64,000 bases of DNA from JAJEFO01 sp965208685 (GTDB lineage Bacteria; Pseudomonadota; Alphaproteobacteria; Rhodobacterales; Rhodobacteraceae), in assembly GCA_965208685.1 (NCBI GenBank), contig CBDBPL010000007.1, positions 3,286,001 through 3,350,000 on the forward strand, written 5' to 3'. The notes beneath the pieces were generated by a model. That model had not been told where the DNA came from. It was given only the letters and a program-made list of their open reading frames with translations, and searched no databases. Positions within the stretch are counted from its first letter, which is position 1. Every line of letters starts with the position of its first letter. The translations under genes were made by a program, and so were the position numbers. Below, piece by piece: positions 9,257 through 17,704 of the stretch.

Positions 9257-10612
9257 CTATTCTTCGATGGGCGGGGGGGTGTCCCCCGGGGTTCGTGGTC
9301 CGGCGCGACGATCGATTTCGCGAAGAACCTCCGCCAGTCTTGAGTGCCCTGTCGGCGCACCGGCATAGATCCACTCCTTCAGCGTGTCGGTCGCGAAGAG
9401 CGCCTCGACCGCTACCGAAGCAGCGCCCAACAGGCCTGCAGAACCGCTCATCTGAGATCTCACAATGGTCAGGTCGCGTGTCACCAGCGGGTGCGAGGCG
9501 CCGTAAACCGCCTCGCGCACGGCAGCGAGCAGTATGTCAGTGCTCTGCGCAACTGTGCCGGCCAGCACGATCAAGCCGGGGTTCAGCATGTTGGCCAGCG
9601 TTGCAACCACGCCGCCGACCAGGCGTCCGCTGCGTGTCACGATCTCCGTCGCGGTCGGGTCGCCCATCTGAGCTGCCTGGCAAACGTCGTTCTCGGTAAT
9701 CTCGCCCGTGCGGCGCAGAATGTCGCTCAGTTGCCGGCTTTGTCCGGCCTCGGCTGCCGCCAGTCCTTGGCGCCGGAACATTTCGGCCCCGGCCATGTAA
9801 TCCAATGTCCCGGATTCGCCTTCATGGTGCGTTGGCAACTGCCCGATCAGGCCCACGGCCCCGGCAGCCCCGTGGTAGGGCTTGCCGCCAGAAACCAGGC
9901 CAGCGCCGATGCGCGTGCCAATCCGGACGAACAACATCGTGTCATGCCCCTGGCCCACGCCGCCGTGGTGTTCGCCCATTGTCATGGTCTTCAGGCTGGA
10001 GCTCAGCCAGACCGGTGTCTGAAACGCGCTGCAAAGGCTTTCGACAAGATTGCTGTTTGCCCAACCGGGCAGGAAATCCGGTGTTGCCGCCAGAAACGGC
10101 TGGCTGGGATCGGACACGACCGGGCCGGGCGCAGATACCGAGATCCCCCAAAGATCGGGCAACTCTGACTGTCGCGACAAGAGCCATCGCGTAAGCGTGG
10201 CGATGCGCGAAACGGTGTCCGCGGCCGGCGCATTCAGGTCGGCGGATTCGTGGTGTTCGGTCAGAAGGCGCCCTGAAAGGTCTGCCAGTCCGATTCCGAT
10301 TGCGGACTGCTGCAGCGCAACCACGACCAGGCGCGCCCGGTCCTTGTTGAACCGGACAAGGCGGGGGGCGCGTCCTCCGGTAGTCGTTCCCGTTTCAGTT
10401 TCGTCAATCAGGGACAGATCAGACAGGGTTGCCAAACGGTCGGCGACCACGGCCCTGCCGTATTGGCTGGCCCTTTCCAGTTCTTGCCGGGTTTGCGCCA
10501 CTTCGGTTCGAAGCAGGTTCAGGATTTCCGCCAAGCTCGCCGCCGCGGTTTCACTGGTTTTGGGGCGCCCCTTGCCGCGGACGCGATTCGGGTTCTCAAC
10601 GGAAATCGCCAA
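9257..10612 (-). CDS. ROK-family transcriptional regulator
   Basis: 451 residues from a TTG start at 10612. The N-terminal third carries a winged-helix region (about residues 25-85: LAEILNLLRTEVAQTRQEL, then YGRAVVADRLATLSDLSL), followed by a ROK actin-like fold with FVRIGTRIGAGLVSGG and NPGLIVLAGTVAQ. The zinc motif of many ROK proteins (CxCGxxGC) is absent: the corresponding stretch reads ESGTLDYMAGAEMF. The sugar-kinase END segment is replaced by SSSLKTMTMGE, so it should act as a regulator rather than a kinase. It is divergent from the sugar operon starting at 10815 and precedes the leaderless binding-protein gene. It probably represses one or both units; the effector is unknown. Confidence 0.88.
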   Translation of the reverse strand: MAISVENPNRVRGKGRPKTSETAAASLAEILNLLRTEVAQTRQELERASQYGRAVVADRLATLSDLSLIDETETGTTTGGRAPRLVRFNKDRARLVVVALQQSAIGIGLADLSGRLLTEHHESADLNAPAADTVSRIATLTRWLLSRQSELPDLWGISVSAPGPVVSDPSQPFLAATPDFLPGWANSNLVESLCSAFQTPVWLSSSLKTMTMGEHHGGVGQGHDTMLFVRIGTRIGAGLVSGGKPYHGAAGAVGLIGQLPTHHEGESGTLDYMAGAEMFRRQGLAAAEAGQSRQLSDILRRTGEITENDVCQAAQMGDPTATEIVTRSGRLVGGVVATLANMLNPGLIVLAGTVAQSTDILLAAVREAVYGASHPLVTRDLTIVRSQMSGSAGLLGAASVAVEALFATDTLKEWIYAGAPTGHSRLAEVLREIDRRAGPRTPGDTPPPIEE

Positions 10613-10677
10613 GTTCCTGACCTTTCAGTTCGTCATGGCCACACTATTGCGCAAATTTCTGCAGAGCAAGTTCCTAC

Positions 10678-10698
10678 TTTTGCATAAAAAATGCAAAA
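10678..10698. promoter_or_regulatory. Inverted repeat TTTTGCAT-N5-ATGCAAAA, candidate ROK operator
   Basis: Perfect 8-bp arms separated by five A residues lie in the 202-bp divergent region between the ROK gene and the isomerase gene. The AT-rich palindrome is just upstream of the candidate promoter for the rightward operon. Assigning it to the ROK protein is inference from position. Confidence 0.55.
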
Positions 10699-10724
10699 AG
10701 AGGAATAGTTAAGACGCAAAAATA

Positions 10725-10753
10725 TTGACATGAGTTGAAATGGAGCTTATCTA
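10725..10753 (+). promoter_or_regulatory. Candidate sigma70 promoter of the sugar operon
   Basis: A perfect TTGACA at 10725-10730 is followed after 17 bases by TATCTA at 10748-10753. It points to the gene at 10815, which has GGGAGG ahead of its ATG. The -10 match is only moderate. Confidence 0.5.
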
Positions 10754-10814
10754 TCATTTCCAGCACGCCAGAAAGCTGGTCGAAATGACGAACCGGCGAT
10801 GATGGGAGGACTGA

Positions 10815-11627
10815 ATGAACGACTGGAAACTTGCCTATCACGCCAATTGCTGGGGGCCCTTGGGCGGCAGCGCGGAGGGCGTGACCTCGATCACCCAACT
10901 GACCTACCAGACCTTCGGCGACATGGATCGGGCGTTCGCGGACGTGGCCTCTGCAGGCTATGAAGGCGTCGAGGTCTTCGATGGCAATCTGCTTGGCCAT
11001 TCCACCGCAGATTTCGGCAGCCTGCTGTCGAAGTCCGGCCTGACGCTGGTCGGCGCCTATTCGGGAGCCAATTTCATCTTTGACGACATCCTGCCGGAAG
11101 AACTGGACCGGATCATGCGCGCCGCTGACCGGGCCGCCGAACTTGGGGCGCCTCATCTTGTCGTCGGCGGCGGGGCCAAGAGGCACGACGGCACTCGCGA
11201 AACCGATTATCACAAGCTGGCGGCCGGCCTGGATCGCGTAAAGGACATCGCTGAGGAACGCGGCCTGAAGGCCCACTACCATCCTCACCTATCAACGATC
11301 GTGGAAGGCCCGGCCGAGGTCGCGCGCATCTTCGACCTGACATCAATCGACTTCTGCCCGGACACCGCGCACCTGGCCGCTGCCGGTGGAGACCCCGCCA
11401 AGCTGATCCGCGAATTCGCCGACCGGATCAGCTACATCCACCTCAAAGGGCTACAGCGCGACCCCTTTGCCTTCACGCCGCTTGATCGCGGCGATGTCGC
11501 CACGGCGCCGATCATCTCGGCCATCCACGACATTGCGTTTTCGGGATGGATCTGCACCGAACTTGATGCCTGGCCCGATCCCGCCGAAGGGGCAAAGGCC
11601 AGCATGACCTACCTCAAACAGGCCTGA
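10815..11627 (+). CDS. Sugar phosphate isomerase/epimerase-like TIM-barrel protein
   Basis: 270 residues of the xylose-isomerase-like/AP-endonuclease-2 fold, close in style to IolE and hydroxypyruvate-isomerase-like proteins. Metal-site elements are visible: EGVEVFDG (Glu), KAHYHPHLSTIVE (His), DFCPDTAHLAAAGGD (Asp and His), YIHLKG, and a late Glu in CTELDAWPD. It is first in the operon with the binding protein, Gfo/Idh dehydrogenase, ATPase and permease. The fit is isomerisation or dehydration of an imported sugar, inosose-like or polyol intermediate in the cytoplasm. The start is supported by GGGAGG eight bases upstream. The substrate cannot be assigned from sequence. Confidence 0.85.
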   Translation: MNDWKLAYHANCWGPLGGSAEGVTSITQLTYQTFGDMDRAFADVASAGYEGVEVFDGNLLGHSTADFGSLLSKSGLTLVGAYSGANFIFDDILPEELDRIMRAADRAAELGAPHLVVGGGAKRHDGTRETDYHKLAAGLDRVKDIAEERGLKAHYHPHLSTIVEGPAEVARIFDLTSIDFCPDTAHLAAAGGDPAKLIREFADRISYIHLKGLQRDPFAFTPLDRGDVATAPIISAIHDIAFSGWICTELDAWPDPAEGAKASMTYLKQA

Positions 11628-11675
11628 ACGGCCCATAACTGGGGCCATTGCCCCAATCCGAAGGGAGAACTTCCA

Positions 11676-12791
11676 ATGATCAGCAGACGCATTCTACTTG
11701 GCACCGTGGCCGCATTCGCAGTCGGCATGGCCGCCGCACCAGCCATCGCAGACCCGGCCAGTGCCCTAGCCGCGCTTGAGGCAACCGTCTTGTCCAAAGG
11801 CCCCAATGGCGAGGACCCGGCAGCCGCGTCGTCGGTTGAACTTTCGGACGCCGAGATTGCCAAGATCCGGGACATGGGTGCCACGGCAGCCATCGTCATG
11901 CACTATGGCGGCAACGACTGGAGCCAGGCCCAGATCAACGGGCTGGAAACTCAGTTCGAAAGGATGGGGATCGAGGTGATCGCGGTCACCGATGCCGGCT
12001 TCAAGCCCGAAAAACAGGTTTCGGACATTGAAACCATCATGGCCCGGTCGCCGGACATCATCGTGTCGATCCCGACCGATCCGGTGGCGACCGCTTCGGC
12101 CTATCGCGCCGCATCCGAGGCTGGCACGACCTTGGTCTTCATGGACAACGTGCCCGCAGGTTTCACCGCCGGCAAAGAGTACGTGGCCGCGGTGTCCGCC
12201 GACAACTACGGCAATGGCGTTGCTGCAGCGCATCTGATGGCTGAGGCGCTGAACGAGGAAGGGCAGATCGGGCTGATCTTTCACGCCGCGGACTTCTTCG
12301 TGACGCGGCAGCGCTACGATGCTTTCAAGGCCACCATTGAAGACGACTATCCCAACATCGAAATCGTGGCCGAACAAGGCATCGGTGGGCCGGACTTTTC
12401 CGGCGACGCGGATCGGGCGGCCAACGCCATGCTGACCGCGAGCCCCGGCATTGACGGGATCTGGGCCGTCTGGGACGTGCCGGCCGAAGGCGTCATCGCC
12501 GCGGCGCGGGCCGCAGGTCGAAACGACCTTGTCATCACGACGATCGACCTTGGCGAGAACGTTGCCATCAACATGGCACAGGGCGGCTATGTCTACGGTC
12601 TGGGTGCGCAGCGCCCATACGATCAAGGCATCACGGAAGCCAAGCTTGCCGGCTATGGCCTGCTGGGCAAGGAGGCGCCGGCCTTCGTCGCCCTGCCGGC
12701 CCTGCCGGTCACCAAGGCCAACCTTCTGGATGCCTGGCAAGCGGTATACAGCGCCGAGGCGACCGACAACATCAAGAATAGCCTGAAGTAA
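11676..12791 (+). CDS. Sugar ABC transporter periplasmic substrate-binding protein
   Basis: 371 residues with a clear Sec signal peptide (MISRRILLGTVAAFAVGMAA, cut after about APAIA) and a ribose/inositol-type Peripla_BP_4 body. Typical stretches are PDIIVSIPTDPVATASAYRA, VFMDNVPAGF, AAVSADNYGNG, IDGIWAVWDVPAEG and VITTIDLGENVAIN. It would deliver a sugar or polyol to the permease encoded at 15618 and the double ATPase at 14048. A stable hairpin immediately follows the gene. Its cytoplasmic-looking paralogue lies on the other side of the divergent promoter (8269-9246). GAAGGGAGAA upstream supports the start. Confidence 0.93.
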   Translation: MISRRILLGTVAAFAVGMAAAPAIADPASALAALEATVLSKGPNGEDPAAASSVELSDAEIAKIRDMGATAAIVMHYGGNDWSQAQINGLETQFERMGIEVIAVTDAGFKPEKQVSDIETIMARSPDIIVSIPTDPVATASAYRAASEAGTTLVFMDNVPAGFTAGKEYVAAVSADNYGNGVAAAHLMAEALNEEGQIGLIFHAADFFVTRQRYDAFKATIEDDYPNIEIVAEQGIGGPDFSGDADRAANAMLTASPGIDGIWAVWDVPAEGVIAAARAAGRNDLVITTIDLGENVAINMAQGGYVYGLGAQRPYDQGITEAKLAGYGLLGKEAPAFVALPALPVTKANLLDAWQAVYSAEATDNIKNSLK

Positions 12792-12802
12792 TTCAGGTTG
12801 GT

Positions 12803-12828
12803 TGGCGATCCGTCCTCCCGGATCGCCA
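12803..12828 (+). terminator. Intra-operon hairpin behind the binding-protein gene
   Basis: Perfect 10-bp arms (TGGCGATCCG / CGGATCGCCA) with a 6-base loop lie 12 bases after the binding-protein stop. No T-run follows. It is therefore better read as a partial terminator or 3' mRNA-stabilising stem that lets the binding protein be made in excess over the downstream genes. Confidence 0.6.
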
Positions 12829-12884
12829 GCCCCCTCAGTGCAGCACGCCGCAACGTGCAGCAAAGTATTTCACGGAGTTTCCCA

Positions 12885-14048
12885 ATGTCCAAGACGATGA
12901 ACGTAGCCATGATCGGAGGCGGCTTCATGGGCAAGGCACATGCCATGGCCTATGCCGCGATGCCGATGTTCTTCTGGCCCGCGCCCGCGTTGCCGATTCG
13001 CAAGGTCGTGGTTGATATGAGCGACGAACTGGCCGAAGACGCACGCGCACGCTTCGGCTTCGAAGAAGCGTCCAGCGATTGGCGCGCGGCCGTCAGCCGG
13101 GACGACATCGATGTGGTTGACATCTGCACCCCGAACAACGTCCACGCCGAAATCGCGATTGCAGCCGCGAAAGCCGGCAAGCACGTCATCTGCGAAAAGC
13201 CCCTTGCCCGCACGGTGGACGAGGCGCGTGCAATGGCTGAAGCGGTAAAGAGCTCGGGCGTGGTCAACATGGTCGCATTCAACTATCGACGGACACCCGC
13301 TGTGGCACTGGCCAAGAAGTTCATCGACGAGGGACGGATCGGGCAGATCCTGAATTTTCGTGGAACGTATCTTCAGGACTGGTCCGCCGACCCCGACGGC
13401 CCGCTGTCGTGGCGGTTCCAGAAGAACATTGCCGGGTCCGGCGCCGTCGGCGACATCGGAACCCATGTCGTCGATCTGGCGCATCACCTTGTCGGACCGA
13501 TTGCCGAAGTCAACGCCATCACCAAGACCTATGTCCCGACCCGCCCGATACAGTCCGGAGGCGTGGACAAGCTGGGCGCATCCGACAAGAATGCGGACGC
13601 GCCCCGCGGCAAGGTGGATGTCGAGGACGAAATCACCTCGCTTCTGAAATTTGACAACGGTGCGGTGGGCAGCCTTGAGGCAACGCGAAACGCCTGGGGG
13701 CGCAACAATTTCATCACGCTGGAAATCCACGGCACGAAGGGATCGATCCATTTCAACTATGAGCGGCGCGACGAGCTCCAGGTCATGTTCGCCGATGATC
13801 CCGGCGACGCCCGCGGCTTCAGGACGATCTATACCGGGCCAGCGCACCCATTTGGTGATGGTCTCTGGCCGATCCCGGGTATTGGGATCGGGTACTCGGA
13901 AACCAAGATCGTCGAATGCCGGGACTTCTTCCAGGCCATCGTCGACGGAACCGAGCCAACACCGAATTTCGACGAGGCGCTCTTGATCGAACGCGTCGGC
14001 GATGCATTGATCCGTTCAGGCCAGACAGGAGCATGGGAGAAGGTCTGA
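12885..14048 (+). CDS. Gfo/Idh/MocA-family NAD(P)-dependent dehydrogenase
   Basis: 387 residues from ATG 12885, preceded by CGGAG. The Rossmann start is VAMIGGGFMGKAHAMAY; the family Lys-Pro motif is present (CEKPLA), as is the substrate-domain motif GDIGTHVVDLAHH. The fold fits oxidoreduction of a sugar, inositol or derivative, acting with the TIM-barrel enzyme two genes upstream. Its stop codon overlaps the ATPase start (TGATG at 14046-14050), so translation is probably coupled. An in-frame upstream extension to 12798 would run through the hairpin and lacks a ribosome site, so I reject it. Confidence 0.92.
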   Translation: MSKTMNVAMIGGGFMGKAHAMAYAAMPMFFWPAPALPIRKVVVDMSDELAEDARARFGFEEASSDWRAAVSRDDIDVVDICTPNNVHAEIAIAAAKAGKHVICEKPLARTVDEARAMAEAVKSSGVVNMVAFNYRRTPAVALAKKFIDEGRIGQILNFRGTYLQDWSADPDGPLSWRFQKNIAGSGAVGDIGTHVVDLAHHLVGPIAEVNAITKTYVPTRPIQSGGVDKLGASDKNADAPRGKVDVEDEITSLLKFDNGAVGSLEATRNAWGRNNFITLEIHGTKGSIHFNYERRDELQVMFADDPGDARGFRTIYTGPAHPFGDGLWPIPGIGIGYSETKIVECRDFFQAIVDGTEPTPNFDEALLIERVGDALIRSGQTGAWEKV

Positions 14049-15631
14049 TGCAAGGCGCGGGTCTCGCCGTGCGCATGACAGGGATTTCGAAGCACTTCGG
14101 CGGGGTGCGGGCCCTGGACAACGTGGACTTCGAGGTCCGTCCGGGCGAGGTTCACGCCCTGCTGGGAGGCAACGGGGCGGGGAAGTCGACGATCCTGAAA
14201 GTCCTGAACGGGGTGCACCAGCCGGATGCGGGTACGATCCAGGTCAATGGCCGGCCACTGACGGTGCACACCCCGGAGGCATCGCGCGCGGCGGGCATTG
14301 CAATGAACTACCAGGAGATGAGCCTGATCCCCACATTGACCGTGGCGCAGAACGTCTTCCTGACACGCGAGCCCGGGACCGGTGCCGGCTTCATCGACGA
14401 CAGGCAGGCCGAGGCGCGGGCAACGGCGCTCTTTGCCGAACTCAAGGTCGATGTGAACCCCCGCGCCGTCGTGGGCGACCTGGGCGCAGGCCAAAAGCAA
14501 CTGACCGAGATCGTCAAGGCGATCAGTCAGGATGCAAGTGTGCTGATCCTTGACGAACCGTCGACAGCGCTGGCGGTTTCGGATGTCGAACGACTGTTCG
14601 AGTTTCTCAAGAACCTGAAGGAACGCGGGGTCGCCATCATCTACGTCAGTCACCGGATGGACGAAATCGCGCGTATCGCGGACCGGGTGACTATCTTGAG
14701 GGACGGGCGGCATGTCATTACGGCCGAGATCGAGGATCTGCCGGTCGACACGATGATCGAACATATCGTGGGCAAACGGTCGCTCGGCCTTGCGGATGTC
14801 AAGCGCGGCAACGCACGCAGGGGCGAGGTCCTGCTAGAACTGAAGGACTTGTCCGGCCGCGAGAAACCGACGGAGGTTTCAACGGTCATTCACTCCGGTG
14901 AGGTCGTCGGTGTGGCCGGCCTGTTGGGATCCGGTCGAACTTCACTGGCAAAGCTGATTGCAGGGGTGGAAACCCCGGCATCCGGTGAAATCCTGATCCG
15001 GGGAAAACGGGCGGACATCCGGTCATCGGGCGATGCCGTGAGGTCGAACATCGCGCTTGTCCCCGAAGCACGCGCAACACAAGGAATCATACCCGAACAT
15101 TCCGTTGCCTCGAACATCACGTTGTCGATCCTTGACCGGATTTCCAATGCGGGCTTTGTCGATGCCACCAAGGCCAAGTCTGAAACGGATGCCCAGATCG
15201 CCCGCCTTTCGATCAAGGTAGCCAGCCGTGACCATGCGGTCAGCACGCTTTCGGGCGGCAATCAACAGAAAGCCGTAATCGGAAAATGGCTGGCAACCGA
15301 TCCAGATGTGCTCGTTCTGGACGAACCCACGGCCGGCATCGACATCGGGTCCAAGTCCGAGATCATCCGACTGGTCCGCGATCTGGCTCGGGAAGGCAAG
15401 GCGATACTCATGATTTCATCGGAACTGTCGGAACTTCTGACGGCATGCGACCGGATCCTGGTCATGGCCGGCGGCAGGGTCCATGCCGACGAGCCCCGAG
15501 ATGCCTTTGACGATCCGAATTCGGCGGTTGGTGACACGGCACACAGGCTCCAGGCCGCCGAACAACGGCTGCAAATCGCAATTCAGAAGGCCCTGATTGC
15601 AGGGCAGAGGGGGATCCATGGCCATGCCTGA
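14048..15631 (+). CDS. Sugar ABC transporter ATP-binding protein (two ABC domains)
   Basis: 527 residues in the style of RbsA/MglA/XylG. The first ABC domain has GGNGAGKST, signature LGAGQKQLTE and Walker B VLILDEPSTAL. The second has a degenerate P-loop (GLLGSGRTS), signature LSGGNQQKA and VLVLDEPTAGID. The degenerate second site is normal for this class. It powers import of the operon's sugar at the inner face of the membrane. The start is the ATG in TGATG, with GGAGAAGG just upstream; the 3' end overlaps the permease gene by 14 bases. Confidence 0.94.
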   Translation: MQGAGLAVRMTGISKHFGGVRALDNVDFEVRPGEVHALLGGNGAGKSTILKVLNGVHQPDAGTIQVNGRPLTVHTPEASRAAGIAMNYQEMSLIPTLTVAQNVFLTREPGTGAGFIDDRQAEARATALFAELKVDVNPRAVVGDLGAGQKQLTEIVKAISQDASVLILDEPSTALAVSDVERLFEFLKNLKERGVAIIYVSHRMDEIARIADRVTILRDGRHVITAEIEDLPVDTMIEHIVGKRSLGLADVKRGNARRGEVLLELKDLSGREKPTEVSTVIHSGEVVGVAGLLGSGRTSLAKLIAGVETPASGEILIRGKRADIRSSGDAVRSNIALVPEARATQGIIPEHSVASNITLSILDRISNAGFVDATKAKSETDAQIARLSIKVASRDHAVSTLSGGNQQKAVIGKWLATDPDVLVLDEPTAGIDIGSKSEIIRLVRDLAREGKAILMISSELSELLTACDRILVMAGGRVHADEPRDAFDDPNSAVGDTAHRLQAAEQRLQIAIQKALIAGQRGIHGHA

Positions 15632-16589
15632 TGGAGCCGGCAAAGGCTTGGGCACTTTGCGCGCCCTCGTTGGCGACTGGCGACAGAACATCATCTATAT
15701 CGGCTTTGTCGTGATCTTTGTCGTTTTCGCGCTGACGCTGAACGACAAGGGGTTCTTGAACCCGAACAACCTTCTTAACATCGTTCGGCAGTCCGCGATG
15801 ATCGCAGTCATGGCGATTGCGATGACCTTTGTGCTCTCTGCGGGCGAGATCGATCTTTCCGTCGGGGCTGTCGCCGGGTTGACCACGGTGACGGTTGCAT
15901 TGGCCATTGCGGCGGCCGGGCCGGTTGCCGGGGTTGCGGTGGGGCTTGCCACGGGGCTGGCAGTTGGCATTTTCAATGGTTGGCTAACCACGCGGATCGG
16001 TATCCCGTCGTTCCTGACGACGCTCGCCATGATGGGGATCGCAAAGGGGGTCGCGATGTGGATATCCGACACCGCGGCCGTTCCGATCCTGCATCAGGGA
16101 TACGCCTGGTTCTTCGGCGGCGGGTCAATCGGGCAAATTCCGGTGCTTCTGTTCTGGATGCTGATCCTTGGCGCAATCGGGCACGTGGCCCTGCGGCGTA
16201 CCGGGTTCGGGCGGCGCGTCCTTGCAACCGGCGGCGGCGAAACCGCCGCGCGCTATTCGGGCATCGATACGCGCGGCATCAAGTTCAGGGTATTGGTGAT
16301 CTCGTCCATGGCCGCAGCGCTCGCGGGCATGCTCTATGCGGGTCGGTTGCAGTCCGGCCGATTCCAATTGGGCGAGGGTGATGAACTCAGCGTGATTGCG
16401 GCCGCGGTCCTGGGGGGGACCAGCCTGTTCGGCGGCAAGGGCACCGTGATCGGCGCGATTGTCGGTGCTCTGATGATCGGCCTGATCAACAACGGGCTGA
16501 TCCTGATGGGTCTGGAGTTCAGCCAGCAACTGATTGCTCGTGGCGGTATAATCATCCTTGCTGTCGCGCTGAGCCAGAAAAGAAGCTGA
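15618..16589 (+). CDS. Sugar ABC transporter permease
   Basis: 323 residues of the RbsC/XylH type (BPD_transp_2), with many membrane segments. The family motif LSAGEIDLSVGAVAGL is near residues 75-90, and AAVLGGTSLFGGKGTVIGAI lies toward the C-terminus. It is the only permease in the operon, consistent with a homodimeric channel served by the double ATPase. GAGGGGGATCC precedes the ATG at 15618. It is the last recognisable gene of the cassette. Confidence 0.94.
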   Translation: MAMPDGAGKGLGTLRALVGDWRQNIIYIGFVVIFVVFALTLNDKGFLNPNNLLNIVRQSAMIAVMAIAMTFVLSAGEIDLSVGAVAGLTTVTVALAIAAAGPVAGVAVGLATGLAVGIFNGWLTTRIGIPSFLTTLAMMGIAKGVAMWISDTAAVPILHQGYAWFFGGGSIGQIPVLLFWMLILGAIGHVALRRTGFGRRVLATGGGETAARYSGIDTRGIKFRVLVISSMAAALAGMLYAGRLQSGRFQLGEGDELSVIAAAVLGGTSLFGGKGTVIGAIVGALMIGLINNGLILMGLEFSQQLIARGGIIILAVALSQKRS

Positions 16590-17062
16590 GGCATGATCCC
16601 CGATGCACGATATTCGGCACGCCTGTTGCCACGCCCGAGCCCCCGGCGGAACTTCAAGACATCATCTCGGCGCAGATCGCCGCGGCGCGAGTCGAAGAGG
16701 ACCGTGTGAATTGAGATTCGCACTCCGATGCGGACGATCCGTGCGTGTTGATGTCCTACGAAAGCTCGCGAAGTCAGGAAGGCCTGGACAGGCGAAAGAA
16801 GATGCCCCCACCTCGTACCGCTCTCTTGACCGCCAGGATGACCTGCCCACCCGACCGGTGGCGGTCCGGCACGTGACGATGTACTGCTCGATGCAGGGAC
16901 GAACCGGTCCGTTGTGGCGTAGCATCGTCCATCCGGATCTGTCCTTTGGTCACTGCTGAGAGGAGACGGACTTCGCCTACGCGCCGCCTGCCCCGTCGCA
17001 CTTGATGTGCTGCGTGACCAGATTTCGACCACACTTCACGAAGGGCAATGGTGCGCCTCCCC
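16590..17062. other. Low-coding gap with one possible gene tail
   Basis: There is no intact gene. One plus-strand stretch ending at a TGA (16712-16714) reads TPVATPEPPAELQDIISAQI followed by AAARVEEDRVN, which looks like the C-terminus of a lost gene, but no start or upstream body is present. The remainder shows nothing I can support. Confidence 0.4.
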
Positions 17063-17600
17063 CTATCCGATCAAGTGGAACCAGTCATGGGTGACAACCC
17101 GGAGATCGTCGGTGAAGGATTCCATAATCTCCTCCCGTTTCCGGGGCAGGTCTTCGTTGCGGAAGACGAAATGCGCCCCGGTGACTTGGCGGAACCTTGC
17201 AAGGAAACGGTTGTGCGTCGCATGGCGGTGCACGATGCGCCTCAATCGCTCGCCTGGATTCGGGTGGGGTGCGCGGGCCAAGGGCTGCAGCCGCGGACGC
17301 GTCTCGGCACCAATCTTTTTGCCTTCCACCGGCGTGAGCTTCAACGTTTCGAGGTTCAGCGTCCCGAGCAATTTCAGCCGCCCCCAGTCTTCGGCCTGAC
17401 AGCGGGGCTGTTCGCGCGGACGGGCCAGCCATGCGTCGGCCGACGCTGGAAATTGGGGTGACGTGCACCAGCGCCGGCCTGACGCTCGCCTTGGCCAGTG
17501 TGGCGAAGGCAGATGGTAGGCAACGCCCCGGCATCAGGCGTGACGGCGAAATCGCAGATACTGTCAATTGCAAGAGCGAACACGCGACACTCCTGAAAAA
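17063..17600 (-). pseudogene. Multiply frameshifted gene remnant of unknown function
   Basis: Three consecutive minus-strand frames each look coding and connect end to end. FALAIDSICDFAVTPDAG (near 17580-17525) passes to LPSAFATLAKASVRPALVHV (near 17515-17455), and then to a long tail with LKLLGTLNLETLKLTPVEGK, VFRNEDLPRKREEI and a stop at 17063-17065. At least two frame changes are needed. The tail has a normal composition and is probably the C-terminus of a real protein. I cannot name the family, and no intact start remains. Confidence 0.45.
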
Positions 17601-17704
17601 GGAGAATTCAACAGTTTGGGCGTCAACTCGTGTCCCCTGGTGCGGTACCGGGGTGCTGAATCCGGAGCCTGCCGGCGGTGACTGCGGCGGCCAGGGCTGT
17701 CTGC

